Below are positions 7,633 through 15,049 of a stretch of 19,284 bases of DNA, one piece after another. The DNA is from an uncultured Lachnospiraceae bacterium. GTDB lineage: Bacteria; Bacillota; Clostridia; Lachnospirales; Lachnospiraceae. The notes beneath the pieces are model-generated. The model ran no database searches. It had not been told where the DNA came from and saw only the letters and a program-made list of their open reading frames with translations. Within the stretch, counting starts at the first letter, position 1, and every line of letters begins with the position of its first letter. The stretch is from assembly GCA_910586205.1 (NCBI GenBank), contig CAJUGD010000003.1, positions 1-19,284 on the forward strand. Reading direction: 5' to 3'. The translations under genes and the position numbers were made by a program.

Positions 7633-9852
7633 ATGGGAAGCAAGAGTAATGCTGGAAATGAAATGGTTATTTTATCACCAGTCACAGGGAAAGCGGTTGC
7701 ACTGGAACAGGTTCCGGATCCTGTGTTTTCCCAAAAGATCATTGGAGATGGCATGGCAGTAATTCCAGAGGACGGCCGGATTTTAAGCCCGGTGACAGGG
7801 GAGGTGGCGTCTGTGGCAGACACTTTCCATGCTTTTGGCTTCCGCACGGATGATGGGTTAGAGCTTTTGGTTCATGTGGGGCTTGAGACTGTGGCTCTTA
7901 AGGGAGAGTGCTTTAAGGTTCATGTAAAGGCCGGTGATCGAATCCAGGCCGGAGAGCTGGTGGCAGAAGTAGATCTGGCATTCTTGGCGGAAAGGCAGAT
8001 TAATCCGATTACACCGGTGCTGATTTGCGGCGGCATGGAAGGAAAAAGCATGGAAGGGAAGGAAGGTTTCTTAGAGGCTGGGAAGGATGTGCTGATGAGC
8101 ATAGCAGCAGAGGCTTCTGCGGCGGAAACCGGGAGTCAAGATGACGCCGGCGCAAATAGTGCAAAATCTACATCTGGTGCCACAGGTTCAGGGAAGCCGG
8201 ATAAAAAGAAGCTGGCCATTAATTTTGATTTCCTTCAGAAACTTGGCAAGGTACTGATGGTGGTGATCGCGGTTATGCCCGCGGCAGGACTGATGATCAG
8301 TTTGGGAAAGCTGGTTCAGATGGCAGGAGTGGATATCCATATGATTGCCATGATCGGCAGTACTATGGAGAACATAGGATGGGCTGTGATTAACAACCTG
8401 CATATTCTTTTTGCTGTGGCAATCGGCGGTTCCTGGGCGAAAGAGAGAGCAGGCGGCGCGTTTGCGGCAGTGATTGCGTTTATTTTAATCAACTGTATTA
8501 CAGGCGCGATTTTTGGAGTGACTGCGGCTATGCTTAATGACCCGGAGGCAGTGACTCATACCCTGTTTGGGCAGGAGATTTTGGTGAACGGATATTTTAC
8601 CTCTGTTTTGGGAGCGCCTGCGCTGAATATGGGAGTGTTTGTGGGAATCATTGCAGGGTTTACAGGAGGAATGATTTACAATAAGTATTATAATTTCCGG
8701 AAGCTTCCGGATGCATTGGCATTTTTTAACGGCAAACGGTTTGTGCCTATGGTGGTGATTGCCTGGTCCGTGATTATTTCCCTGGTACTGGCAGTGGTAT
8801 GGCCGGTGGTGCAGACGGGGATCAATGCTTTCGGCGTGTGGATTGCTAATTCGTCCTCAACCTCACCGGTGTTTGCTCCTTTTATTTACGGCACATTGGA
8901 ACGTCTGCTTCTGCCCTTTGGCCTGCATCATATGCTGACGATTCCCATGAATTATACATCTTTTGGCGGTACTTATACCATTCAGACCGGAATCAACGCA
9001 GGGTCTCAGGTGTTTGGGCAGGATCCGCTGTGGCTGGCATGGGTAACAGATCTGATTAACTTTAAGGATGGGGGAGACATGGCTGCCTATACCAACCTTA
9101 TGACAACCGTGACGCCGGCCCGGTTCAAAGTAGGTCAGATGATTGGCGCTACCGGCCTTTTGCTGGGAATTGCTTTGGCTATGTACCGCAGAGTGGATGA
9201 GGATAAGAAGAAATCCTATCGTTCTATGTTCGTTTCTACTGTACTGGCAGTATTTTTAACAGGTGTAACGGAGCCTTTGGAGTTTATGTTTATGTTCTGT
9301 GCACTGCCGTTGTATGGCTTGTATGCTGTTTTGCAGGGATGTGCCTTTGCTATGGCAGGGATTGTGAACCTGCGGCTTCATTCCTTTGGAAACCTGGAAT
9401 TTCTGACTCGGGTTCCCATGTCCATGAAGGCCGGTCTGACAGGGGATTTGATTAATTTTGTGGTCTGTGTGCTGGTGTTTTTTGCCATTGGCTATGTGGC
9501 TGCTTATGTGATGATTGATAAGCTGCGTTTTGCCACGCCGGGGCGCTTGGGCAACTATACGGATGAAAGCGGAGATGAGGACAGTGCGGCTTCTTCGGCC
9601 GGCGCTGGTAAGGGCGGTAACAGCCAGGCAGAAAGAATTATTGTTCTCTTGGGCGGCAGAGAAAATATTACTTTGGTAGACGCCTGTATGACCAGGCTGA
9701 GGGTGACCGTAAAAGATGCATCCAAAGTGGCAGAGCTGCCGGCCTGGAAGGCAGAGGGTGCCTTAGGGCTTTTGAAGAAGGATAATGGAATCCAGGCTGT
9801 ATATGGTCCGAAAGCAGATGTGCTGAAATCGGATATTAATGATATCTTGTAA
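7633..9852 (+). CDS. PTS permease EIIABC, maltose/glucose type (domain order IIA-IIC-IIB)
   Basis: A 739-residue membrane transporter that imports and phosphorylates a sugar using phosphate relayed from HPr. Residues about 8-150 form a glucose-family IIA domain with His66 (TFHAFGF) and active-site His81 (LLVHVGLETVALKG); the 15-residue spacing equals that of E. coli EIIA-Glc. A Ser/Ala/Gly-rich linker covers about 155-190. The hydrophobic IIC domain spans about 193-630; its WAKERAGGAFAA segment resembles maltose/glucose permeases of the MalT/MalX branch. A IIB domain at about 665-739 carries phosphocysteine Cys685 (DACMTRLRV). All catalytic residues are present, so the protein appears self-sufficient for EII steps. 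ATG 7633 has TAGGAGGA just upstream. Maltose as substrate is inferred from the downstream genes. Confidence 0.9.
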   Translation: MGSKSNAGNEMVILSPVTGKAVALEQVPDPVFSQKIIGDGMAVIPEDGRILSPVTGEVASVADTFHAFGFRTDDGLELLVHVGLETVALKGECFKVHVKAGDRIQAGELVAEVDLAFLAERQINPITPVLICGGMEGKSMEGKEGFLEAGKDVLMSIAAEASAAETGSQDDAGANSAKSTSGATGSGKPDKKKLAINFDFLQKLGKVLMVVIAVMPAAGLMISLGKLVQMAGVDIHMIAMIGSTMENIGWAVINNLHILFAVAIGGSWAKERAGGAFAAVIAFILINCITGAIFGVTAAMLNDPEAVTHTLFGQEILVNGYFTSVLGAPALNMGVFVGIIAGFTGGMIYNKYYNFRKLPDALAFFNGKRFVPMVVIAWSVIISLVLAVVWPVVQTGINAFGVWIANSSSTSPVFAPFIYGTLERLLLPFGLHHMLTIPMNYTSFGGTYTIQTGINAGSQVFGQDPLWLAWVTDLINFKDGGDMAAYTNLMTTVTPARFKVGQMIGATGLLLGIALAMYRRVDEDKKKSYRSMFVSTVLAVFLTGVTEPLEFMFMFCALPLYGLYAVLQGCAFAMAGIVNLRLHSFGNLEFLTRVPMSMKAGLTGDLINFVVCVLVFFAIGYVAAYVMIDKLRFATPGRLGNYTDESGDEDSAASSAGAGKGGNSQAERIIVLLGGRENITLVDACMTRLRVTVKDASKVAELPAWKAEGALGLLKKDNGIQAVYGPKADVLKSDINDIL

Positions 9853-9907
9853 CGGCAGTTGGATTGTTTAAAGGGAAAAACCTCTGGCTGAAAGGGAGAA
9901 AAATGCC

Positions 9908-10855
9908 ATGAAGATCATTACAATCAATACACATAGTCTGGAGGAGCCGGATTATGAGAAAAAGCTGCATCAGTTTGCAGAGGCAGTGCTGGCAGAACAG
10001 CCGGATGTTTTTGCCATGCAGGAGGTCAATCAGTCAATAAATGCAAAACAGCGGGATTTATCCCAACTGTCAGGTTATGTGGACTGCCCGGATTTTTCCG
10101 GGCCGGTCCGGCTGGATAATCACGCGGCAAGGCTGGCAGAGATTTTGTCAGAAAATGGCAGAAGATATTTCTGGAGCTGGGTTCCGGCCAAGTTGGGATA
10201 TGATAAATATGACGAGGGGCTGGCGTTGTTTTGCCGTAAGCCGATATTAGAGGTGGATTCTTTTCGAATCAGCAGAAGTTCAGATTATGAAAATTGGAAG
10301 ACCCGCCGTATATTGGGGGTAAAAACCAATGACGGATGGTTTTATACGGTGCATATGGGCTGGTGGGACGATGAGGAGGAGCCGTTTTGGGAACAGTGGG
10401 AGAGACTGGAGGAACATTTGAGGCCATTAAGAGACATTCAGGAGCCTGCTCATAGGGGCACAAGTCTTCATACAATCAGCCAGGCGGAAAAAACGGCAGA
10501 GGACTGCACAGAGAAGCCGCCGGTATGGCTCATGGGAGATTTTAACAGTCTTGACAGTATTGCCGGACAGGGGTATGATTTGATAAGAAAAAGCGGTTGG
10601 AAGGATACTTACTGTCTGGCCAGGACAAAGGACAAGGGAATTACCGTGGGAAAGGTGATTGACGGTTGGAGGGAGCGGCTGTCAGAAGAACCTTTTGGAA
10701 AAAAAGCAAAAGAGCCGGTTTTAGAACAGGAGGGAATGCGGATCGATTATATCTGGTGCAGCCACAGCGTTCCTGTTGCCAATTCCCTTGTGATTTGCAA
10801 CGGGGAAAAGTATCCGGTTGTCTCGGATCATTATGGTGTTATGATTGAAGTATAG
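9908..10855 (+). CDS. mapP: Endonuclease/exonuclease/phosphatase-fold protein, probable maltose-6'-phosphate phosphatase (MapP-like)
   Basis: A 315-residue cytoplasmic protein of the Mg-dependent endonuclease/exonuclease/phosphatase (DNase I-like) fold. Active-site motifs are all present: Asn7 in TINTHS, metal ligand Glu39 (MQEVN), GDFNS with Asp211 and Asn213, RIDYIW with Asp280, and SDHYG with Asp307 and His308. There is no signal peptide, which argues against a secreted nuclease or sphingomyelinase. It lies 55 bp after the PTS gene and before malQ. In Enterococcus faecalis, MapP is encoded directly downstream of the maltose PTS gene and removes the 6'-phosphate from maltose-6'-P. By fold and position this gene is the best candidate for the same step. 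The fold is near certain; the substrate is inference. The ribosome binding site AAGGGAG is moderate. Confidence 0.72.
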   Translation: MKIITINTHSLEEPDYEKKLHQFAEAVLAEQPDVFAMQEVNQSINAKQRDLSQLSGYVDCPDFSGPVRLDNHAARLAEILSENGRRYFWSWVPAKLGYDKYDEGLALFCRKPILEVDSFRISRSSDYENWKTRRILGVKTNDGWFYTVHMGWWDDEEEPFWEQWERLEEHLRPLRDIQEPAHRGTSLHTISQAEKTAEDCTEKPPVWLMGDFNSLDSIAGQGYDLIRKSGWKDTYCLARTKDKGITVGKVIDGWRERLSEEPFGKKAKEPVLEQEGMRIDYIWCSHSVPVANSLVICNGEKYPVVSDHYGVMIEV

Positions 10856-10952
10856 ACAGTGCAGATTGTATTTTTCAGATTGGCTGAATGACTGTGCTGA
10901 GAGAAAGCAGGATTGAAAGCAAGGCAGGAATGCCAGAGGGGAGATTAATTAT

Positions 10953-12452
10953 ATGAATAGAGCGGGAGGTGTTTTGCTGTCCATTACCAGCCTGCCATCC
11001 AGGTATGGAATCGGGTGTTTTTCTAAAAGCGCTTATGATTTTGTGGATTGGCTGAAGGAAGCAGGGCAGACATATTGGCAGATTCTGCCTCTGGGGCCTA
11101 CCAGCTACGGAGATTCGCCTTATCAGTCTTTTTCGACTTTTGCGGGCAATCCCTATTTTATCAGCTTGGAGGAGCTGATTGAGGAAGGGCTTTTGACCCG
11201 CAGAGAATGTGAGATGGCAGACTTTGGGGAAAAACCAGATACCATAGATTATAAAAAAATGTATGAGGCACGTTATCCCCTTCTGAGGAAGGCTTACGAA
11301 CGCAGCCGGATTAGTGAAAACCAGGATTACCAAAGGTTTGTGTCAGACAATGACTGGTGGCTTCAAGATTACGCATTGTTTATGGCCGTGAAGGATCGGT
11401 TTGGCGGTGAGCCTTGGACAAAGTGGGCTGAGGATATCCGTCTGCGGTGGGGAAATGCCCTGGATTATTATCGCAGGGAGCTGTATTTTGATATTGAGTT
11501 TCAGAAATATATGCAGTACATGTTTTATATGCAGTGGATGAAGCTGAAGGCATATGCCAATGAAAAAGGGATTCAGTTAATCGGAGATATTCCCATTTAT
11601 GTAGCCATGGACAGTGCAGATACCTGGGCTCATCCGGAGCTGTTTCAGTTGGATGAGGACAATGTGCCGCTGGCTGTGGCAGGCTGTCCGCCAGACGGAT
11701 TTTCTGCTATAGGACAGCTTTGGGGAAATCCTCTTTACCGGTGGGATTATCATAAGAATACAGGGTATCAATGGTGGATTTCCCGGCTGGAGTATTGCTT
11801 CCGTCTGTATGACGTGGTGCGGATTGATCATTTCCGGGGATTTGATGAGTATTATTCTATTCCTTATGGCGCTGTAACGGCTGTAGACGGTCATTGGGAA
11901 AAGGGGCCTGGGATGGATTTGTTTTCACGGGTGGAAGAAGCCTTAGGACGCCGGCAGGTGATTGCAGAGGATCTGGGATATGTGACGGACTCGGTTCGTG
12001 AGCTGGTGAGACAGAGCGGATTTCCGGGTATGAAGGTGCTGGAGTTTGCTTTTGATTCCAGAGATTCAGGCTGTGCCAATGACTATCTGCCTCATAATTA
12101 TGGAGAGAACTGTGTTGCCTACACAGGTACCCATGATAATGAGACCATTTGCGGATGGTTTGACAGTATTGCCAAGGAGGAACAGGAGATGGCACGGGAG
12201 TATCTGTGGGATAAGCGGACGCCGAAAAAGGAACTGAATTGGTCTTTTATCAGCCTGATTATGAGAAGCGCTGCGAAAGTGTGTATCATTCCTATGCAGG
12301 ATTATCTTGGATATAAGAATGATTGTCGGATGAATAAGCCGTCCACTGTGGGCATTAACTGGAAATGGAGATTGAAAAATGGAGAATTGACCGATGAGCT
12401 GAAGGAAAGGATATATGAGCTGATGAGGCTGTATGGGCGGCTTGACTGGTGA
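10953..12452 (+). CDS. malQ: 4-alpha-glucanotransferase (amylomaltase, GH77)
   Basis: A 499-residue cytoplasmic enzyme that transfers glucan segments between maltodextrins, releasing glucose from maltose or maltotriose. It is the compact bacterial/Thermus-type length. The N-terminus has the GGVLLSITSLPSRYGIG signature. The catalytic triad is visible: nucleophile Asp292 (VRIDHFRGF), acid/base Glu339 (VIAEDLG) and Asp395 (TGTHDNET), nearly identical in number to Thermus amylomaltase (293/340/395). GAGGGGAG at 10936-10943 precedes ATG 10953. It follows the phosphatase gene by 97 bp and would act on the dephosphorylated maltose. Two hairpins follow its stop. Confidence 0.96.
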   Translation: MNRAGGVLLSITSLPSRYGIGCFSKSAYDFVDWLKEAGQTYWQILPLGPTSYGDSPYQSFSTFAGNPYFISLEELIEEGLLTRRECEMADFGEKPDTIDYKKMYEARYPLLRKAYERSRISENQDYQRFVSDNDWWLQDYALFMAVKDRFGGEPWTKWAEDIRLRWGNALDYYRRELYFDIEFQKYMQYMFYMQWMKLKAYANEKGIQLIGDIPIYVAMDSADTWAHPELFQLDEDNVPLAVAGCPPDGFSAIGQLWGNPLYRWDYHKNTGYQWWISRLEYCFRLYDVVRIDHFRGFDEYYSIPYGAVTAVDGHWEKGPGMDLFSRVEEALGRRQVIAEDLGYVTDSVRELVRQSGFPGMKVLEFAFDSRDSGCANDYLPHNYGENCVAYTGTHDNETICGWFDSIAKEEQEMAREYLWDKRTPKKELNWSFISLIMRSAAKVCIIPMQDYLGYKNDCRMNKPSTVGINWKWRLKNGELTDELKERIYELMRLYGRLDW

Positions 12453-12518
12453 CTTTCATGCTGCAGGGCATTCGGCCTTTAGAAAAATCAGAGGTTTTTG
12501 TGAAGGTATAGGGCAGAG

Positions 12519-12550
12519 AAGCATTGTTGAGAAGCATGACAATGCTTTTT
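12519..12550 (+). terminator. Hairpin terminator after malQ
   Basis: AAGCATTGT (12519-12527) pairs perfectly with ACAATGCTT (12539-12547) over an 11-nt loop, followed by TTT, CATG and TTTTT. It is low in GC, so it may be a partial or leaky terminator between malQ and the alpha-glucosidase gene. Confidence 0.6.
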
Positions 12551-12562
12551 CATGTTTTTGGC

Positions 12563-12625
12563 GGGTCCCAAGTTCAAAAATCCTCTTGCAAGCAAGCTTG
12601 CATTGGATTTTAGTTTTTTTGACCC
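12563..12625. promoter_or_regulatory. 63-bp imperfect palindrome with operator-like core
   Basis: The centre TGCAAGC-AA-GCTTGCA (12587-12602) is a perfect inverted repeat with the same layout as the one at 6549-6564. It is nested in AAAATCC/GGATTTT arms (12577-12583 and 12605-12611) and in GGGTC/GACCC outer arms (12563-12567 and 12621-12625), with symmetrical 9-nt internal loops. As RNA it would form a long hairpin with an internal T run at 12614-12620, so it could end or attenuate transcription. As DNA the centre could bind the LacI regulator. It ends about 58 bp before the alpha-glucosidase start. Confidence 0.6.
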
Positions 12626-12683
12626 TGGTATCATCATGACGTTGGGGGAAAAACGTGTGATATACACAGAATGGAGGAAAGTG

Positions 12684-14375
12684 ATGAAAAAAGAATGGTG
12701 GCATGGAAAGACGGCTTATCAGATTTATCCAAAAAGCTTTTATGATTCCAATGATGACGGAATCGGTGATCTGCCGGGGATTATTCAAAAATTGGATTAT
12801 CTTAAGGAATTGGGAATTGATTTGATCTGGATTTCGCCGGTGTATCTGTCTCCTTGTGCAGATCAGGGGTATGATATTGCGGATTATTATCAGATTGATC
12901 CAATATTTGGAACCATGGAGGATATGGACCGGCTCTTAGAGGAAGCAAAAAAGCGGGAAATCGGTGTGCTGATGGATCTGGTGATCAACCATTGTTCAGA
13001 TGAGCATCCATGGTTTAAGAAAGCATGTGCAGATCCGGAAGGGGAGTATGGAAAATATTTTTATTTCCAGAAAAAGCGGGACGGAAGGCTGCCCTGCAAC
13101 TGGAGGTCCTATTTTGGAGGTCCTGTGTGGGAGCCGGTGCCAGGAAGCGATTGGTATTATCTTCATGTGTTTCACAAAAAGCAGCCGGATTTGAACTGGG
13201 AAAATCCGGTACTGAGAGAACGGATTTATGATATGATTAACTGGTGGCTGGATAAGGGGCTGTCTGGATTTCGGATTGACGCGATCATTAATATTAAAAA
13301 GCCCCAAATGTTTCGGGACTATCCGGCTGACAGGGAAGATGGTCTTTGTGATATGGGGACTGTGCTGGCAGATGCATCGGGAATCGGAGGTTTTCTTCGG
13401 GAAATGAGAGACCGGACCTTTCGGCCCCACAAAGCTTTTACGGTGGGAGAGGTGTTTAATGCCAAGGATGGAGAGCTGGCAGACTTTGCGGGAGAGGACG
13501 GATACTTTTCTTCGATTTTTGATTTTCGTCAGACCGTGGAGGGAAAGTCTGTGGATGGCTGGTATGCAGCCAGAATCCCTACTTTGGAGGACTATAAGAG
13601 ATGCTGCTTTGAGAGCCAGAGGGAAATGGAGGGGATTGGGTTTTACTCCAATATTATTGAGAATCATGATGAGCCTCGGGGAGTCAGCTACTATCTGCCC
13701 GTGGAGGCTAGGAATACTAAGGGGAAAAAGCTGCTGGCTGCCTTGTATTTTATGTTAAAGGGGCTTCCGTTTATATACCAGGGCCAGGAACTGGGAATGG
13801 AGAATATGGTTTATACCTCAATGGATGAGGTGGATGATATCAGCAGCAGAGATGAGTATCAGGTGTGCCTGGACGCAGGGCTTTCAGATGCAGAGGCGAT
13901 GGCAGTGGTGAACCGATTTTCCCGGGATCATGCCCGGACTCCGTTTCAGTGGAGCGGTGAAAGGAACGCCGGGTTTACGAAAGGAGTGCCCTGGCTGAAG
14001 GTAAATGAGAATTATCGGGAGATTAATTTGGAACAGCAGAGGAAGGATCCGGGAAGTGTATTTACTTTTTATCAGAAACTAATCAGACTGCGGAAGGATC
14101 CGGAGTTTGGAGAGACGATTGTGTATGGGAGGACAGAGCCGGTACTAGAGACGGAAAGCGGGATTATGGCGTATTTTCGTGAGAGTGAGGGACAGAGGAT
14201 TCTGGTAGCCGGAAATTTGGGACAGGAGGAAAGGATTCTTGAGATTGACGGGGCGGATGGAGAGGCATGCCGGATTCTTTTGAGTAATGGAGAGAATGTA
14301 AAAGTTTCTGAACGGGGGATTGTTTTAGAGGGGCTGCAGGTGGTGATTTTACTTTTCATTGCTGATAGGATGTGA
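12684..14375 (+). CDS. GH13 alpha-glucosidase (maltase/oligo-1,6-glucosidase family)
   Basis: A 563-residue cytoplasmic glycoside hydrolase of the oligo-1,6-glucosidase type (GH13). It opens with WWHGKTAYQIYPKSF and keeps the four GH13 conserved regions. The catalytic residues are Asp199 (GFRIDA), Glu256 (TVGEVF) and Asp329 (ENHDEP), closely matching Bacillus oligo-1,6-glucosidase numbering (199/255/329). The residue after the nucleophile is Ala. In yeast enzymes Val there marks alpha-1,6 specificity and Thr marks alpha-1,4, so Ala hints at alpha-1,4 activity. The frame is open 44 codons further upstream, but that part covers the palindrome; GGAGG at 12673-12677 supports ATG 12684. It probably hydrolyses maltose and maltodextrins made available by MalQ. 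Trehalose-6-phosphate hydrolase is a less likely alternative. Confidence 0.88.
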   Translation: MKKEWWHGKTAYQIYPKSFYDSNDDGIGDLPGIIQKLDYLKELGIDLIWISPVYLSPCADQGYDIADYYQIDPIFGTMEDMDRLLEEAKKREIGVLMDLVINHCSDEHPWFKKACADPEGEYGKYFYFQKKRDGRLPCNWRSYFGGPVWEPVPGSDWYYLHVFHKKQPDLNWENPVLRERIYDMINWWLDKGLSGFRIDAIINIKKPQMFRDYPADREDGLCDMGTVLADASGIGGFLREMRDRTFRPHKAFTVGEVFNAKDGELADFAGEDGYFSSIFDFRQTVEGKSVDGWYAARIPTLEDYKRCCFESQREMEGIGFYSNIIENHDEPRGVSYYLPVEARNTKGKKLLAALYFMLKGLPFIYQGQELGMENMVYTSMDEVDDISSRDEYQVCLDAGLSDAEAMAVVNRFSRDHARTPFQWSGERNAGFTKGVPWLKVNENYREINLEQQRKDPGSVFTFYQKLIRLRKDPEFGETIVYGRTEPVLETESGIMAYFRESEGQRILVAGNLGQEERILEIDGADGEACRILLSNGENVKVSERGIVLEGLQVVILLFIADRM

Positions 14376-14381
14376 TATACT
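14353..14381 (+). promoter_or_regulatory. Candidate promoter for the ybaK-like gene
   Basis: An extended -10 element, TG-A-TATACT (14373-14381), overlaps the stop codon of the alpha-glucosidase. TTTTCA (14353-14358) lies 17 bp upstream as a weak -35. Transcription from about 14388 would give a leader of about 115 nt with no structure that I can name. Confidence 0.5.
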
Positions 14382-14502
14382 GTGAAAGTCTTGAATCCTC
14401 CGAAATTATAGTATGTACTTTTTGGGTTGGCAGGCTGTTAAGCGAATCTTCCGCTGGGAGTTCGGAAAAAGGCATGTGGGATGAATGATGAGAGGTGGAA
14501 TT

Positions 14503-14976
14503 ATGGCGATAGAAAAGGTTAAAGAATATTTTAGGCAGTATGGTATGGAGGGGCGGGTACAGGAATTTTCAGTATCCAGTGCAACTGTGGAGCTGGCAGC
14601 AGAGGCGCTTCATTGTGAACCTTGCCGTATTGCAAAGACACTGTCTTTTTTGGCAGATGGTCATGCAATACTCATTGTTATGGCTGGTGATGCGAAGATT
14701 GACAATGGGAAGTATAAGGGGAGATTTGGCACCAAGGCGAAGATGCTGACGCCGGATGAAGTGGAAGCGCTGGTTGGCCATGGAGTAGGCGGTGTGTGTC
14801 CTTTTGCTGTCAGGGATGGAGTGAGCGTTTATCTGGATGAATCCTTAAAGCGGTTTCAGACGGTTTTTCCGGCTTGCGGAAGCAGCAGCAGCGCCATCGA
14901 ATTGTCCATAGAGGAGCTGGAGAAATATTCTTGCTCAGTATCCTGGGTTGATGTGGGAAAGGGATGGAAGGAGTAG
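14503..14976 (+). CDS. YbaK/EbsC-family aminoacyl-tRNA deacylase
   Basis: A 157-residue cytoplasmic protein of the YbaK/ProX editing-domain family, which hydrolyses mischarged aminoacyl-tRNAs such as Cys- or Ala-tRNA-Pro. The conserved lysine is Lys45 in CRIAKTLSFL (E. coli YbaK Lys46). The later segments GDAKIDNGK and HGVGGVCPFAV, and the C-terminal SSSSAIELSIEEL, fit the family. AGGTGG at 14493-14498 supports ATG 14503 over the in-frame ATG 14485, which lacks a ribosome binding site. The helicase gene begins 73 bp downstream and may be cotranscribed. The exact tRNA and amino acid specificity is unknown. Confidence 0.9.
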   Translation: MAIEKVKEYFRQYGMEGRVQEFSVSSATVELAAEALHCEPCRIAKTLSFLADGHAILIVMAGDAKIDNGKYKGRFGTKAKMLTPDEVEALVGHGVGGVCPFAVRDGVSVYLDESLKRFQTVFPACGSSSSAIELSIEELEKYSCSVSWVDVGKGWKE

Positions 14977-15049
14977 GGCAGAATTATTTTTTGATGTATT
15001 CTCAGAGATTTTGAGAATCTATCTTGCGGACACGGAGGATAAAAAGCCT

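Noticed and set aside
10857..10905. Weak ACAGT/ACTGT hairpin between the phosphatase and malQ genes
   Set aside because: Only 5 bp with a long loop and no T run; the operon is likely continuous here.
12658..12666. Extended -10 (TG-A-TATACA) just before the alpha-glucosidase
   Set aside because: The -35 region is poor and the predicted start would fall on the ribosome binding site, leaving almost no leader; too weak to annotate.
12552..12683. 44-codon upstream extension of the alpha-glucosidase
   Set aside because: It covers the palindrome and has no family similarity; ATG 12684 has a good ribosome binding site and the GH13 N-terminus starts there.
14998..15018. Perfect 7-bp hairpin (ATTCTCA/TGAGAAT) between the ybaK-like and helicase genes
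   Set aside because: Low GC and no T run; not a convincing terminator, and the genes are probably cotranscribed.
14977..15049. TTG/ATG starts at 14948-14951 for the helicase
   Set aside because: They lie inside the ybaK-like gene without a ribosome binding site, and the extra residues show no helicase similarity.
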